A stretch of 64,000 nt of DNA, taken from the NCBI GenBank assembly GCA_032622095.1, contig CP136063.1:283085426-283149425 (forward strand), in the 5' to 3' direction. The DNA comes from Siphonodentalium dalli. Taxonomy: Eukaryota > Mollusca > Scaphopoda > Gadilida > Siphonodentaliidae. Position numbers and translations under genes: made by a program. Shown piece after piece: positions 1-10,094 of the stretch (position 1 is its first letter; every line of letters begins with the position of its first letter). The notes beneath the pieces were generated by a model. The model had not been told where the DNA came from. It did not search any database and saw only the letters and a program-made list of their open reading frames with translations.

Positions 1-276
1 AACGGCCTATGTAAAACGGTATATGCAAAGCAGCAGCGGTTTTGCATAGGTGCTCCGTTTTGTATATACGGCCCATAGTTATACAAAAGTAATTAGATAT
101 TGTTTTTTCGGGCAAAAACAAGCAACCCCCTCTCCTTGCGCAATCTCAGACCTACCCGTCTTCTGGGCTGAACATCGGTATCGAGAAAATAATGCGACCT
201 CCCTATACAAAACGGCTATTCAAGACATGTTAAACGGTATATGTAAAAGGGTTGTCCATATGCAAAACGACAGCCG

Positions 277-344
277 TTAGGGTTAGGGTTAGGGTTAGGG
301 TTAGGGTATGGGTTAAGGGTTAGGGGTTAGGGGTTAGGGGTTAG
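277..344 (+). repeat. Interstitial telomeric array (TTAGGG)
   Basis: About ten TTAGGG or TTAGGGG copies on the + strand, degenerating at the 3' end. This is the first of three telomeric blocks in the unit. Confidence 0.9.
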
Positions 345-549
345 TTATACAAAGTTATACAAAATAGTTATACAAAACGGCATTAGTTATACAAAACGGG
401 AGCACCTATGTAAAACGCTGCTGCTTTGCATATACCGTTTTACATAGGCCGTTTTGCATATGGACAACCATTTTACATATATCATGTGTCATTATTGTAT
501 AACTATGGCCGTTCATCCGATTTACATACGCTGTTTTGTATAGGCGCTA

Positions 550-651
550 TTAGGGTTAGGGTTAGGGTTAGGGTTAGGGTTAAGGTAGGGTTAGGGTTAG
601 GGTTAGGGTTAGGGTTAGGGTTAGGGTATTGGGTTAGGGTTAGGGGTTAGG

Positions 652-683
<32 letters not shown>

Positions 684-861
684 TGTTATACAAAACGGAG
701 CACCCTAACCCTAACACTAACCCATACCCTAACCCATACCCTAACCCCTAACCCTAACCCTAACCCTAACCCCATACCCGAACCCTAACCCCTAACCCTA
801 ACCCTAACCCTAACCCTAACCTTAACCCTAACCCTAACCCTAACCGTAACCGTAACCCTAA
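550..861. repeat. Facing telomeric arrays, TTAGGG then CCCTAA
   Basis: TTAGGG copies occupy 550-683 and CCCTAA copies 703-861, separated by about 20 bases that include one satellite motif (TATACAAAACGG). The G-rich strand switches, so the block can fold back on itself. Variants such as CCGTAA and CCTTAA sit at fixed places in each unit, so whole blocks were copied with the unit rather than added by telomerase. Confidence 0.9.
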
Positions 862-1467
862 TAGCGCCTATACAAAACGGCATATATAAATCGGATGAAA
901 TAAAGCTGCTTTGCATATCACCGTTTTGCATACACCGGTTCGCATACCACTGTTTTGCATACACCGGTTTACTTAACAGTCATAAGCTGTTTTGCATAGA
1001 CAAAACCGTTTTACATATACCGTTTTAATAGGCCGTTTTGCATAAGGACAACGTTTTCAATTGCCGTTTTGTATAGGGATGTCGATTTATTAAGTCGATG
1101 TTGCTTTTCAGGAAAACAAGCACCCCCTCTAAATGCCCAATCTCAGACCTACCCGTCTTCTGGCTGAACATCGGCATCGAGAAAATAATGTGACCTCCCT
1201 ATACAAAACGGCTATTCAAGACATGTTAAACGGGTATATGTAAAAGGGTTTTCCATATGCAAAACGGCCTATGTAAAACGGGTATATGGAAAACAGTTTT
1301 CCTTATGCAAAACGGTTTATGTGCCAACAAATCGTGTTAAGTAAAACGGTGTATGCAAAACAGTGTCATGTGAAACGGTGTATGTAAAACAGTGATATGC
1401 AAAGCAGCCGCGTTTTGCATAGGTGCTCCGTTTTGTATAACTGTTTCCGTTCATCCGATTTATATAT

Positions 1468-1554
1468 CCGTTTTGTATAGGCGCTAAAGTTGGAGTGATA
1501 GCGATTGTCGCTTGATTGAAGCTGAAGTCATCACTCCAACATTATACAAAACGG
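1468..1554. repeat. Satellite stem-loop
   Basis: Outer arms CCGTTTTGTATA (1,468-1,479) and TATACAAAACGG (1,543-1,554) enclose inner arms GTTGGAGTGAT (1,489-1,499) and ATCACTCCAAC (1,530-1,540). Within the loop is AGCGA-TTG-TCGCT. The structure recurs at 3,331-3,417 and, with a shorter loop, at 5,182-5,257. Confidence 0.7.
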
Positions 1555-2125
1555 AGCACCTATGCAAAAGGGCAACTGTTTCACATATACCGTTTTACAT
1601 ACGCTGGTTTGCATAAGGACAGCCGTTTTATATATGCCGATTTGCATTGGCCAAATGGCCGTTTTGCATAAAGTGGTCTATTTATTAATTCGATATTTTC
1701 AGCAAAACAAGCACCCCCCTCTCCTTGCGCAATATGGGACCTTACCCCGTCATCTGGCTGAACATGGGTATCGAGAAAATAAATCGACCTCCCTATACAA
1801 AACGGCTATTGAAGCCATGTTAAACGGTATATGTAAAAGGGTTGTCCATATGCAAAACGGCCTATGTAAAACGGTATATGCAAAGCAGCAGCGTTTTGCA
1901 TAGGTGCTCCGTTTTGTATATACGGCCATAGTTATACAAAAGTAATTAGATATTGTTTTTCGGCAAAACAAGCAACCCCCTCTCCTTGCGCAATCTCAGA
2001 CCTACCCGTCTTCTGGCTGAACATCGGTATCGAGAAAATAATGCGACCTCCCTATACAAAACGGCTATTCAAGACATGTTAAACGGTATATGTAAAAGGG
2101 TTGTCCATATGCAAAACGACAGCCG

Positions 2126-2192
2126 TTAGGGTTAGGGTTAGGGTTAGGGTTAGGGTATGGGTTAGGGTTAGGGGTTAGGGGTTAGGGGTTAG
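2126..2192 (+). repeat. Interstitial telomeric array (TTAGGG)
   Basis: Equivalent of 277-344 in unit A2. Confidence 0.9.
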
Positions 2193-2395
2193 TTATACAA
2201 AGTTATACAAAATAGTTATACAAAACGGCCATAGTTATACAAAACGGAGCACCTATGTAAAACGCTGCTGCTTTGCATATACCGTTTTACATAGGCCGTT
2301 TTGCATATGGACAACCATTTTACATATATCATGTGTCATTTTGTATAACTATGGCCGTTCATCCGATTTACATACGCTATTTTGTATAGGCGCTA

Positions 2396-2702
2396 TTAGG
2401 GTTAGGGTTAGGGTTAGGGTTAGGGTTAAGGTTAGGGTTAGGGTTAGGGTTAGGGTTAGGGTTAGGGTTAGGGTATGGGTTAGGGTTAGGGGTTAGGGGT
2501 TAGGGTTAGGGTTAGGGTTAGGGTTAGTGTTATACAAAACGGAGCACCCTAACCCTAACACTAACCCATACCCTAACCCATACCCTAACCCTAACCCTAA
2601 CCCTAACCCTAACCCATACCCGAACCCTAACCCTAACCCTAACCCTAACCCTAACCCTAACCTTAACCCTAACCCTAACCCTAACCGTAACCGTAACCCT
2701 AA
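2396..2702. repeat. Facing telomeric arrays
   Basis: TTAGGG at 2,396-2,527 and CCCTAA at 2,547-2,702, with the same strand switch and the same variant repeats as in unit A1. Confidence 0.9.
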
Positions 2703-3330
2703 TAGCGCCTATACAAAACGGCATATATAAATCGGATGAAATAAAGCTGCTTTGCATATCACCGTTTTGCATACACCGGTTCGCATACCACTGTTTTGCA
2801 TACACCGGTTTACTTAACAGTCATAAGCTGTTTTGCATAGACAACCGTTTTACATATACCGTTTTAATAGGCCGTTTTGCATAAGGACAACCGTTTTACA
2901 TATACCGTTTAACATGTCTTCAATTGCCGTTTTGTATAGGGATGTCGATTTATTAAGTCGATGTTGCTTTTCAGGAAAACAAGCACCCCCTCTAAATGCC
3001 CAATCTCAGACCTACCCGTCTTCTGGCTGAACATCGGCATCGAGAAAATAATGTGGCCTCCCTATACAAAACGGCTATTCAAGACATGTTAAACGGGTAT
3101 ATGTAAAAGGGTTTTCCATATGCAAAACGGCCTATGTAAAACGGGTATATGGAAAACAGTTTTCCTTATGCAAAACGGTTTATGTGCCAACAAATCGTGT
3201 TAAGTAAAACGGTGTATGCAAAACAGTGTCATGTGAAACGGTGTATGTAAAACAGTGATATGCAAAGCAGCCGCGTTTTGCATAGGTGCTCCGTTTTGTA
3301 TAACTGTTTCCGTTCATCCGATTTATATAT

Positions 3331-3417
3331 CCGTTTTGTATAGGCGCTAAAGTTGGAGTGATAGCGATTGTCGCTTGATTGAAGCTGAAGTCATCACTCC
3401 AACATTATACAAAACGG
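3331..3417. repeat. Satellite stem-loop
   Basis: Identical fold to 1,468-1,554, in unit A2. Confidence 0.7.
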
Positions 3418-3988
3418 AGCACCTATGCAAAAGGGCAACTGTTTCACATATACCGTTTTACATACGCTGGTTTGCATAAGGACAGCCGTTTTATATATGC
3501 CGATTTGCATTGGCCAAATGGCCGTTTTGCATAAAGTGGTCTATTTATTAATTCGATATTTTCAGCAAAACAAGCACCCCCCTCTCCTTGCGCAATATGG
3601 GACCTTACCCCGTCATCTGGCTGAACATGGGTATCGAGAAAATAAATCGACCTCCCTATACAAAACGGCTATTGAAGCCATGTTAAACGGTATATGTAAA
3701 AGGGTTGTCCATATGCAAAACGGCCTATGTAAAACGGTATATGCAAAGCAGCAGCGTTTTGCATAGGTGCTCCGTTTTGTATATACGGCCATAGTTATAC
3801 AAAAGTAATTAGATATTGTTTTTCGGCAAAACAAGCAACCCCCTCTCCTTGCGCAATCTCAGACCTACCCGTCTTCTGGCTGAACATCGGTATCGAGAAA
3901 ATAATGCGACCTCCCTATACAAAACGGCTATTCAAGACATGTTAAACGGTATATGTAAAAGGGTTGTCCATATGCAAAACGACAGCCG

Positions 3989-4048
3989 TTAGGGTTAGGG
4001 TTAGGGTTAGGGTTAGGGTATGGGTTAGGGTTAGGGGTTAGGGGTTAG
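3989..4048 (+). repeat. Interstitial telomeric array (TTAGGG)
   Basis: Equivalent of 277-344 in unit A3, shorter by about one repeat. Confidence 0.9.
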
Positions 4049-4251
4049 TTATACAAAGTTATACAAAATAGTTATACAAAACGGCCATAGTTATACAAAA
4101 CGGAGCACCTATGTAAAACGCTGCTGCTTTGCATATACCGTTTTACATAGGCCGTTTTGCATATGGACAACCATTTTACATATATCATGTGTCATTTTGT
4201 ATAACTATGGCCGTTCATCCGATTTACATACGCTGTTTTGTATAGGCGCTA

Positions 4252-4552
4252 TTAGGGTTAGGGTTAGGGTTAGGGTTAGGGTTAGGGTTAAGGTTAGGGT
4301 TAGGGTTAGGGTTAGGGTATGGGTTAGGGTTAGGGTTAGGGGTTAGGGGTTAGGGTTAGGGTTAGGGTTAGGGTTAGTGTTATACAAAACGGAGCACCCT
4401 AACCCTAACACTAACCCATACCCTAACCCATACCCTAACCCCTAACCCTAACCCTAACCCTAACCCATACCCGAACCCTAACCCTAACCCTAACCCTAAC
4501 CCTAACCCTAACCTTAACCCTAACCCTAACCCTAACCGTAACCGTAACCCTA
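4252..4552. repeat. Facing telomeric arrays
   Basis: TTAGGG at 4,252-4,377 and CCCTAA at 4,397-4,552, with the same arrangement as in the other units. Confidence 0.9.
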
Positions 4553-5181
4553 ATAGCGCCTATACAAAACGGCATATATAAATCGGATGAAATAAAGCTG
4601 CTTTGCACATCACCGTTTTGCATACACCGGTTCGCATACCACTGTTTTGCATACACCGGTTTACTTAACAGTCATAAGCTGTTTTGCATAGACAACCGTT
4701 TTACATATACCGTTTTAATAGGCCGTTTTGCATAAGGACAACCGTTTTACATATACCGTTTAACATGTCTTCAATAGCCGTTTTGTATAGGGATGTCGAT
4801 TTATTAAGTCGATGTTGCTTTTCAGGAAAACAAGCACCCCCTCTAAATGCCCAATCTCAGACCTACCCGTCTTCTGGCTGAACATCGGCATCGAGAAAAT
4901 AATGTGACCTCCCTATACAAAACGGCTATTCAAGACATGTTAAACGGGTATATGTAAAAGGGTTTTCCATATGCAAAACGGCCTATGTAAAACGGGTATA
5001 TGGAAAACAGTTTTCCTTATGCAAAACGGTTTATGTGCCAACAAATCTTGTTAAGTAAAACGGTGTATGCAAAACAGTGTCATGTGAAACGGTGTATGTA
5101 AAACAGTGATATGCAAAGCAGCCGCGTTTTGCATAGGTGCTCCGTTTTGTATAACTGTTTCCGTTCATCCGATTTATATAT

Positions 5182-5257
5182 CCGTTTTGTATAGGCGCTA
5201 AAGTTGGAGTGATAGCGATTGTCGCTGAAGTCATCACTCCAACATTATACAAAACGG
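5182..5257. repeat. Satellite stem-loop, short-loop form
   Basis: Same arms as 1,468-1,554 but with 11 loop bases missing (CTTGATTGAAG removed). Confidence 0.7.
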
Positions 5258-5515
5258 AGCACCTATGCAAAAGGGCAACTGTTTCACATATACCGTTTTA
5301 CATACGCTGGTTTGCATAAGGATAGCCGTTTTATATATGCCGATTTGCATTGGCCAAATGGCCGTTTTGCATAAAGTGGTCTATTTATTAGTTCATCTGG
5401 CTGAACATGGGTATCGAGAAAATAAATCGACCTCCCTATACAAAACGGCTATTGAAGCCATGTTAAACGGTATATGTAAAAGGGTTGTCCATATGCAAAA
5501 CGGCGTAAGTAAAAC

Positions 5516-5736
5516 TGCAAAACAGTGATATGTAAACCGCCTACCTTTTTGTACAAGTACTCCGTTTTGTATAACTATGGCCGTTCATCATTATTTCAGC
5601 TTTATCAAGACGTTGCCACTTTTATTTGGGGGAGGAGAGTCCAGACAATGCCTGGCGAAACCCCCGACCTCCGGCAGGTAAGTGGCAACCCCCCCCCCCC
5701 AACATGAGTTTGAGCCCCTGTTGTCGGGGTAGGACT
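5516..5736. other. Unique linker with a strong splice-donor-like site
   Basis: This motif-poor linker lies at the outer edge of the palindrome. It holds a perfect U1-type donor, CAG|GTAAGT, at 5,675-5,683, preceded by a ten-codon frame starting at ATG 5,648. GTTGCCACTT and AAGTGGCAAC form arms of a stem around it. A poly-C run follows. The same sequence occurs inverted near 17,400-17,590 and direct near 22,530-22,750. No partner exon is evident. Confidence 0.45.
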
Positions 5737-6237
5737 AACAAGAGCATCGCTAGGGCGTGGCAAAATACGCCCTTTAGCCATTTCGAATTGTACTATCGCA
5801 AAATAAGATAATACTTTGAGCTTACATTTAACCCTTTACCCAACAGAAGGGCCCTGTGCCAATGTTGGGTAAAGGGTTAAAGAAAATCTGATATACCCCT
5901 AATTGGCGTGTAGTTTTAGCTGGGAAATACACATACCAGCTTTGGTTCAGCTCAAATAATAAAAACTGGAGTTATCGGTCGGAAACCAAAATGTTATGAA
6001 ATTGGTCAAATTCTAAGTTGAAAAAGGGCCGTAACTCATGTAAAAATAATTGGACATAACCCATATTCGAACTTGGCCTGTATCTTTAGCTGGGAAATAC
6101 ACATACCAACTTTGGTTCAGATCAAATAATCCAAACTGGAGTTATCGATCGGAAACCAAAAATGTTAACGGACAGACGGACGGACAGACGGACAGACAGA
6201 CAGACAGACGGATGGACGGACAGACTGATAACGACAA
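5737..6237 (+). mobile_element. Non-autonomous repeat, AACAAGAG...(GGAC/AGAC)n
   Basis: It starts at AACAAGAGCATCGCTAGG and ends in a GGAC/AGAC microsatellite (about 6,170-6,225). Two internal segments of about 140 bases repeat the phrases 'AACTGGAGTTATCG' and 'GGGAAATACACATACCA'. Related copies start at 6,374 and 10,095, and a headless tandem pair lies at 11,281-11,695. Inverted and duplicated copies occur at 16,888-17,378 and 22,751-23,241. The family is not named here; no protein is encoded. Confidence 0.6.
5832..5876. mobile_element. 45 bp piggyBac-like MITE with TTAA duplication
   Basis: The inverted arms CCCTTTACCCAAC and GTTGGGTAAAGGG are flanked by TTAA at 5,828-5,831 and 5,877-5,880. 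The related repeat at 10,095 has a single TTAA (10,185-10,188) at the same place and no insert. This empty site directly supports insertion with TTAA target-site duplication, the hallmark of piggyBac-type transposition. It has no coding capacity. Confidence 0.75.
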
Positions 6238-6373
6238 TTTGTAGCTAGCCGGGACCCGACCCACCAATGAAAAACAATTATGTCAGATGAATTTTTTTAT
6301 ATAAAGATATCAATAATAACAATAGCATCTATAACAATAGCATCTATGTCTCGCAAACAAGTAAAATAATAAA

Positions 6374-6702
6374 AACAAGAGGTGCATCGGAGATGCTGTA
6401 GTCTCGTTGACGGTGGCTACCACCTGGTGGTTACTATAGAGGTTTTTTCCAAAAGTGGATTAAAAAGTAAGTTATGCGGAAAAAATATTTCGGCATATTT
6501 TCAGAGTAAAAAAACCCATAACTGTAGTAAAAATTTGCAACCAATATCGAACTTGACCTTTATTTCCATGCAGGAAATTCACATACCAATTTTGGTGGGA
6601 ATCAAATAAACGTTACTCAAGTTATCATCCGGAAACGATAAATTCGACACAGACAGACAGACGGACGGACGGACGGACGGACAGACGCCCACCGACATCG
6701 CC
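6374..6702 (+). mobile_element. Second AACAAGAG...(GGAC)n repeat
   Basis: It starts at AACAAGAGGTGCATCGG and ends at a GGAC/AGAC microsatellite (about 6,649-6,687). Its middle differs in sequence from 5,737-6,237 but follows the same plan, including GGAAATTCACATACCA and AGTTATCATCCGGAAAC. It is probably a subfamily. It recurs inverted at 16,436-16,757 and direct at 23,376-23,690. Confidence 0.55.
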
Positions 6703-6727
6703 AAACCATAGGTCTCGATTGTTTCAC

Positions 6728-6826
6728 AACTCGACCAATGATGCCCTGGTTCGAGGACCAATCATATAGGCCATGCCAGGGCAGTGGTACCTGTGGTCAT
6801 CGAACCAGGGCATCATTGGTCGAGTT
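6728..6826. repeat. Long-stem hairpin
   Basis: Perfect 27-base arms (6,728-6,754 and 6,800-6,826) extend to about 33 bases with one mismatch, around a roughly 33-base loop that holds GGTACC. It sits where a copy of gene-exon sequence (minus strand) ends. The same hairpin is present in the inverted arm (about 16,308-16,404) and in the second copy (about 23,730-23,828). Confidence 0.8.
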
Positions 6827-6965
6827 GGAGACCTTCTTGCTGAAGACAGGACGAGAGTACGGTTTGAGTCTTTCTGGCTGATGAATATCGAACAAACTAC
6901 CAGGTTGATCGACATAGAACCACCGATCTTTTTGTGAACCAATCACTGGCCACCATGAATTGGCT
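6797..6965 (-). pseudogene. Orphan duplicate of the gene's first large exon (start part)
   Basis: On the minus strand, after a plausible acceptor (TTTCAATACAG, ending at 6,966), the frame reads ANSWWPVIGS...VFSKKVS, matching the start of exon 2 of the intact copy (14,447 on). It is then cut off at the hairpin and stops at 6,797. It lies downstream of the last exon of the left gene copy, out of the normal order. The right arm lacks this piece because of a deletion of about 165 bases near 16,288. Confidence 0.55.
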
Positions 6966-7909
6966 CTGTATTGAAACATAGTATGTTCATTCCTTAATAA
7001 CGTTACTAATAAAAATACAATCTGAAATATTTCCCCTTCCTCGGCTGCATCCTTTCTTTGTTGACCTTCGTGTTGTATGGGCAGTGGTACCTGTATATAT
7101 GTGTGTATATAGTCGATGCACTTTTCAAAGTGACTGAATTGCATTTCTCTGCACTGCAGAATATTGTCATTGTGGGCTTATATTTCTTCGCCAAGACTTG
7201 CTGGAGAGTCGGCGTGCCGTCGCTCTTCCATTTCCCATCAAGCGACTTCTTGGGCCGGCCCTGGTATGTCTTTTCAACTGAAGGTGATAGGTGTCCAAGG
7301 AAGAAGATCTTGCCGATAGACGGCCTAGGCTGTAAACAGAAACAAAGTTATATAAATAACATGAAAAAGAAGTCCGTTTCCATAAAGATTAACCTCACAA
7401 AGATTCCTTCACTTATAAATAGACAGAACGTCAGAAGTGTTCCAATGAGTTCAACGTTATGAAGAACTTATTGGGACACGAGTGGTGTTCTGTGTTTATT
7501 ACACACCACTAGGACTATTTTAAGAGCGAATTTTAAGCATTTCAAACTTTACGAAATCCGTTCTGCTCACGTGTGCGGAACAGCTTTTTAATTACTACAC
7601 GGGTTGGCACTGACGTATTTCTTTTATGCGTAGGATGGGTGTGTAATAAAAAGTCAAAATTATGTAAATCGGCCAGTTTGTTCTTAGATTGAAAGATGGC
7701 TTAGATGCAAAGGGCGTAGATAGTTTAGATGCAGACGACATAGCTCTTCTCACATGAAAAAGAAGTCTGTTTTCTATAAAGCAAGCCGTTTTATAAATAT
7801 AGAAACATAATTCACTTTTTTCTTAATTCAATTTTTAGGTATGTGCTCTACTCATATGGACGAAGGCTATTTATGTGTAAAAAAACAAATGTTTTAAAAA
7901 TTCAAGAAG

Positions 7910-8090
7910 CACGTGTTGCCTAATTTCAATTACAATTCTGTCTGAATTCACAATCGAAATCTAACCATAAAATTGCCTCCAAAGTAACAAACTGATGGAA
8001 TAATTTGAACGGTCCCAAGCCCCCCCCCCCCTCCCCCCCCCCCGTACCCACCCACCCTTCCAATTTAATTTGATTTATTTATCCGTTCTA
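7910..8090. repeat. Intronic repeat with poly-C tract
   Basis: This segment carries CACGTGTTGCCTAATTTC, then CAGTTTGTTACTTTGG in reverse complement, and a poly-C run of about 24 bases (8,019-8,042) broken by one T. Copies flank the large exon on both sides in the right arm: direct at about 14,110-14,305, inverted at about 15,190-15,380. The poly-G form of this tract is also where the 32-64 kb array begins. Confidence 0.7.
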
Positions 8091-8164
8091 CAGGAAAAGA
8101 TTTGTGTACAGATTCCTTCACTTATAAAAGTTAAAATTATGTAAATTACATACCGGTGTTTCAG

Positions 8165-8460
8165 GAACGACGACTGGACGACGAGGTGATGTAGGACTGG
8201 AACGAGATTCCTCAATGGCGACTGGACGACGAGGTGATGTAGGACTGGAACGAGATTCCTCAATGGCGACTGGACGACGAGGTGATGTAGGACTGGAACG
8301 AGATTCCTCAATGGCGACTGGACGACGAGGTGATGTAGGACTGGAACGAGATTCCTCAATGGCAGAGACGGTTTCGATACGCTGTCGTTTAAGAGGAATG
8401 GCGACTGGACGACGAGGTGATGTAGGACTGGAACGAGATTCCTCAATGGCGACTGGACGA
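8165..8460 (-). repeat. 48 bp and 87 bp coding minisatellite in the large exon
   Basis: Tandem copies encode (minus strand) a 16-residue unit, PVAIEESRSSPTSPRR, with one longer 29-residue unit that adds PLKRQRIETVSA. Both lengths are multiples of three, so the frame is kept. Copy number differs between the four gene copies in this window. Confidence 0.85.
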
Positions 8461-8661
8461 GGCCTGGATGCACGAGAGCTGGACGATTCGGACGATGGAA
8501 CGACGCCTGCTAGAAGACGAGGACGACTGGAATGATGAGCACGACGACTTGGACTGGAATGATGAGAACGACGATGAGGACTGGAGTGAGATTTCTCAAT
8601 GTCAGAGATGCTTTCGTCCTGGACGACTGGAAGACAGGAAGACTGGACAGCTAAAGAATCC

Positions 8662-8823
8662 GCTAAGATCATGGCGACCTGCTGGTGGACTTTATATCTT
8701 TTGGAAAGTTTGGAGACCTTCTTGCTGAAGACAGGACGAGACGCTAAGATCATGGCGACCTGCTGGTGGACTTTATATCTTTTGGAAAGTTTGGAGACCT
8801 TCTTGCTGAAGACAGGACGAGAG
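8662..8823 (-). repeat. 81 bp tandem duplication in the large exon
   Basis: Two adjacent 81-base copies encode RPVFSKKVSKLSKRYKVHQQ followed by VAMILA, in frame. The intact copy at 14,447 has a single unit. Confidence 0.8.
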
Positions 8824-8869
8824 TACGGAAACCCAGGACGAAGAAAGCATCTCAGACTGCAAGACTGGA

Positions 8870-9610
8870 CGACTGGAAGACTGGACGACTGGAAGACTGG
8901 AAGACTGGAACGACGCGGGCTTGATATAGGACGGAAAGACGGGTGGAGCGACGACGGCTTTCTGCGTCCTGGGTTTCCATACACTGTCGTTTAAGAGGCC
9001 TGGATGGACGAGAGCTGGACGATGGACCGGCGACTGGACTGGAAGAACGAGATCTTGATGTAGACACAGAGCGGGACGATGGAAGGATGCGTGCTGGACG
9101 ACGACTTGGACTGGAACGAGATTCCTCAATGTCAGAGATGCTTTCTGCGTCCATACACTGTCGTTTAAGAAGACTGGAAGACTGGACGACTGCAAGACTG
9201 GACGACTGGAAGACTGGACGACTGCAAGACTGGCAAGACTGGATTGGACGACTGGAAGACCTTCGTGTTGTATTGGCAGTGGTACCTATATATGCGTTTA
9301 TATATAGTGACTGAATGGCATTTACGACGAGGGCTTTATGTAGGACTGGAAAGACTACTCGTTCGTGGACTAGATATCTTTGTGATCGTTTAGAAACCTT
9401 CTTGCTGAAGACAGGACGACTTGCTGAAGAATGAACGAGAGTAATGAATTGCCGCTGTATCTGTAATTCATCACTGGACGACTGGAAGACTGGACGACTG
9501 GAAGACTGGAAGGACGACGGCTTTCTGCGTCCTGGGTTTCCATACACTGTCGTTTAAGAGGCCTGGAAGACTGGACGACTGGAAGACTGGACTTGGTGAA
9601 GAATGGACGA
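8870..9610 (-). repeat. GACTGGAAGACTGGAC simple-repeat expansion in the exon
   Basis: Degenerate short repeats (GACTGGAC, GACTGGAAG) are interleaved with larger modules. On the minus strand they read VFQSSSRPVFQSSS and similar. Frame changes between modules make a single long product unlikely. Confidence 0.65.
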
Positions 9611-9904
9611 GAGTAAGGCTCGAGTCTTCCTGGCTGATCAATATCAATTTACCAGGTTCATCTACATAGGGACGACGACGGCTTTATGTAGGACTGGAAA
9701 GACGGGTGGAACGACGACGGCTTTATGTAGGACTGGAAAGACGGGTGGAACGACGACAGCAGCGCTATGATCAGGGCTACTCGTTCGTGGATAGATATCC
9801 AAGCGGAAAGCGATCAAACGACTTGGACGTGACGACTGGAACGAGATTTCTCAATGTCAGAGATGCTTTCTTCGTCCTGGGTTTCCATGCTTCATCAGGT
9901 CTGA

Positions 9905-10094
9905 AAGAAAAAACATAGGCCTATTAAATATATAATTAAGGTTAAGGTTAAATTAAATCGTCAAACTATAAGTCGAGTTTTGGAAAAAACTCGACTAAAA
10001 ATGCACGTTGTTCCTTCAAAGACACCATTTTTGAAGGAACAACGGGCGTCATTTATGACACCACTTTTGATTGAAATCTCGGATAAATAAATCA
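9905..10094. other. Intron sequence of the left gene copy with stem-loop
   Basis: Mirrors 14,281-14,446 of the right arm. It contains GTTGTTCCTTCAAAGACACC folding onto GGTGTC-like and GAAGGAACAAC arms, plus AGTCGAGTTTT/AAAACTCGACT at 9,971-9,997. No coding signal. Confidence 0.6.

Larger units (their letters stand above)
1..1855. repeat. Subtelomere-like satellite, unit A1
   Basis: First of three tandem units; the sequence at 1 recurs at 1,856 and 3,719, giving periods of 1,855 and 1,863. The unit is made of dozens of short, irregularly spaced copies of TATRYAAAACGG and its reverse complement, mixed with TTAGGG/CCCTAA arrays. I see no coding region: frames reading VRVRVR or NPNPNP are translations of the telomeric arrays, and the other frames are translations of the motif. 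Confidence 0.85.
1856..3718. repeat. Subtelomere-like satellite, unit A2
   Basis: Near-identical to unit A1. It differs by small indels (for example single extra bases near 41, 105 and 145 of A1 are absent here) and by telomeric array length. The low divergence implies recent duplication or homogenisation. Confidence 0.85.
3719..5515. repeat. Subtelomere-like satellite, unit A3 (truncated, diverged end)
   Basis: Third unit. Its last 130 bases have a deletion around 5,390 relative to 1,696-1,750, and it ends at 5,504-5,520 where motif-poor sequence begins. The end of this unit is also the outer edge of the large palindrome. Confidence 0.8.

Noticed and set aside
426-861. Frames reading VRVRVR, GLGLGL or NPNPNP (also near 2,530-2,800, 4,435-4,650, 19,711-19,926)
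   Set aside because: They are six-frame translations of TTAGGG/CCCTAA arrays, with no coding signal.
1562-1903. 113-codon frame repeated in the satellite units
   Set aside because: Translates satellite motifs; similar frames exist on both strands, and they change with every indel between units.
8215-8535. Plus-strand frame MATGRRGDVGLERDSS repeats
   Set aside because: Antisense shadow of the 48 bp coding repeat; the splice sites belong to the minus strand.
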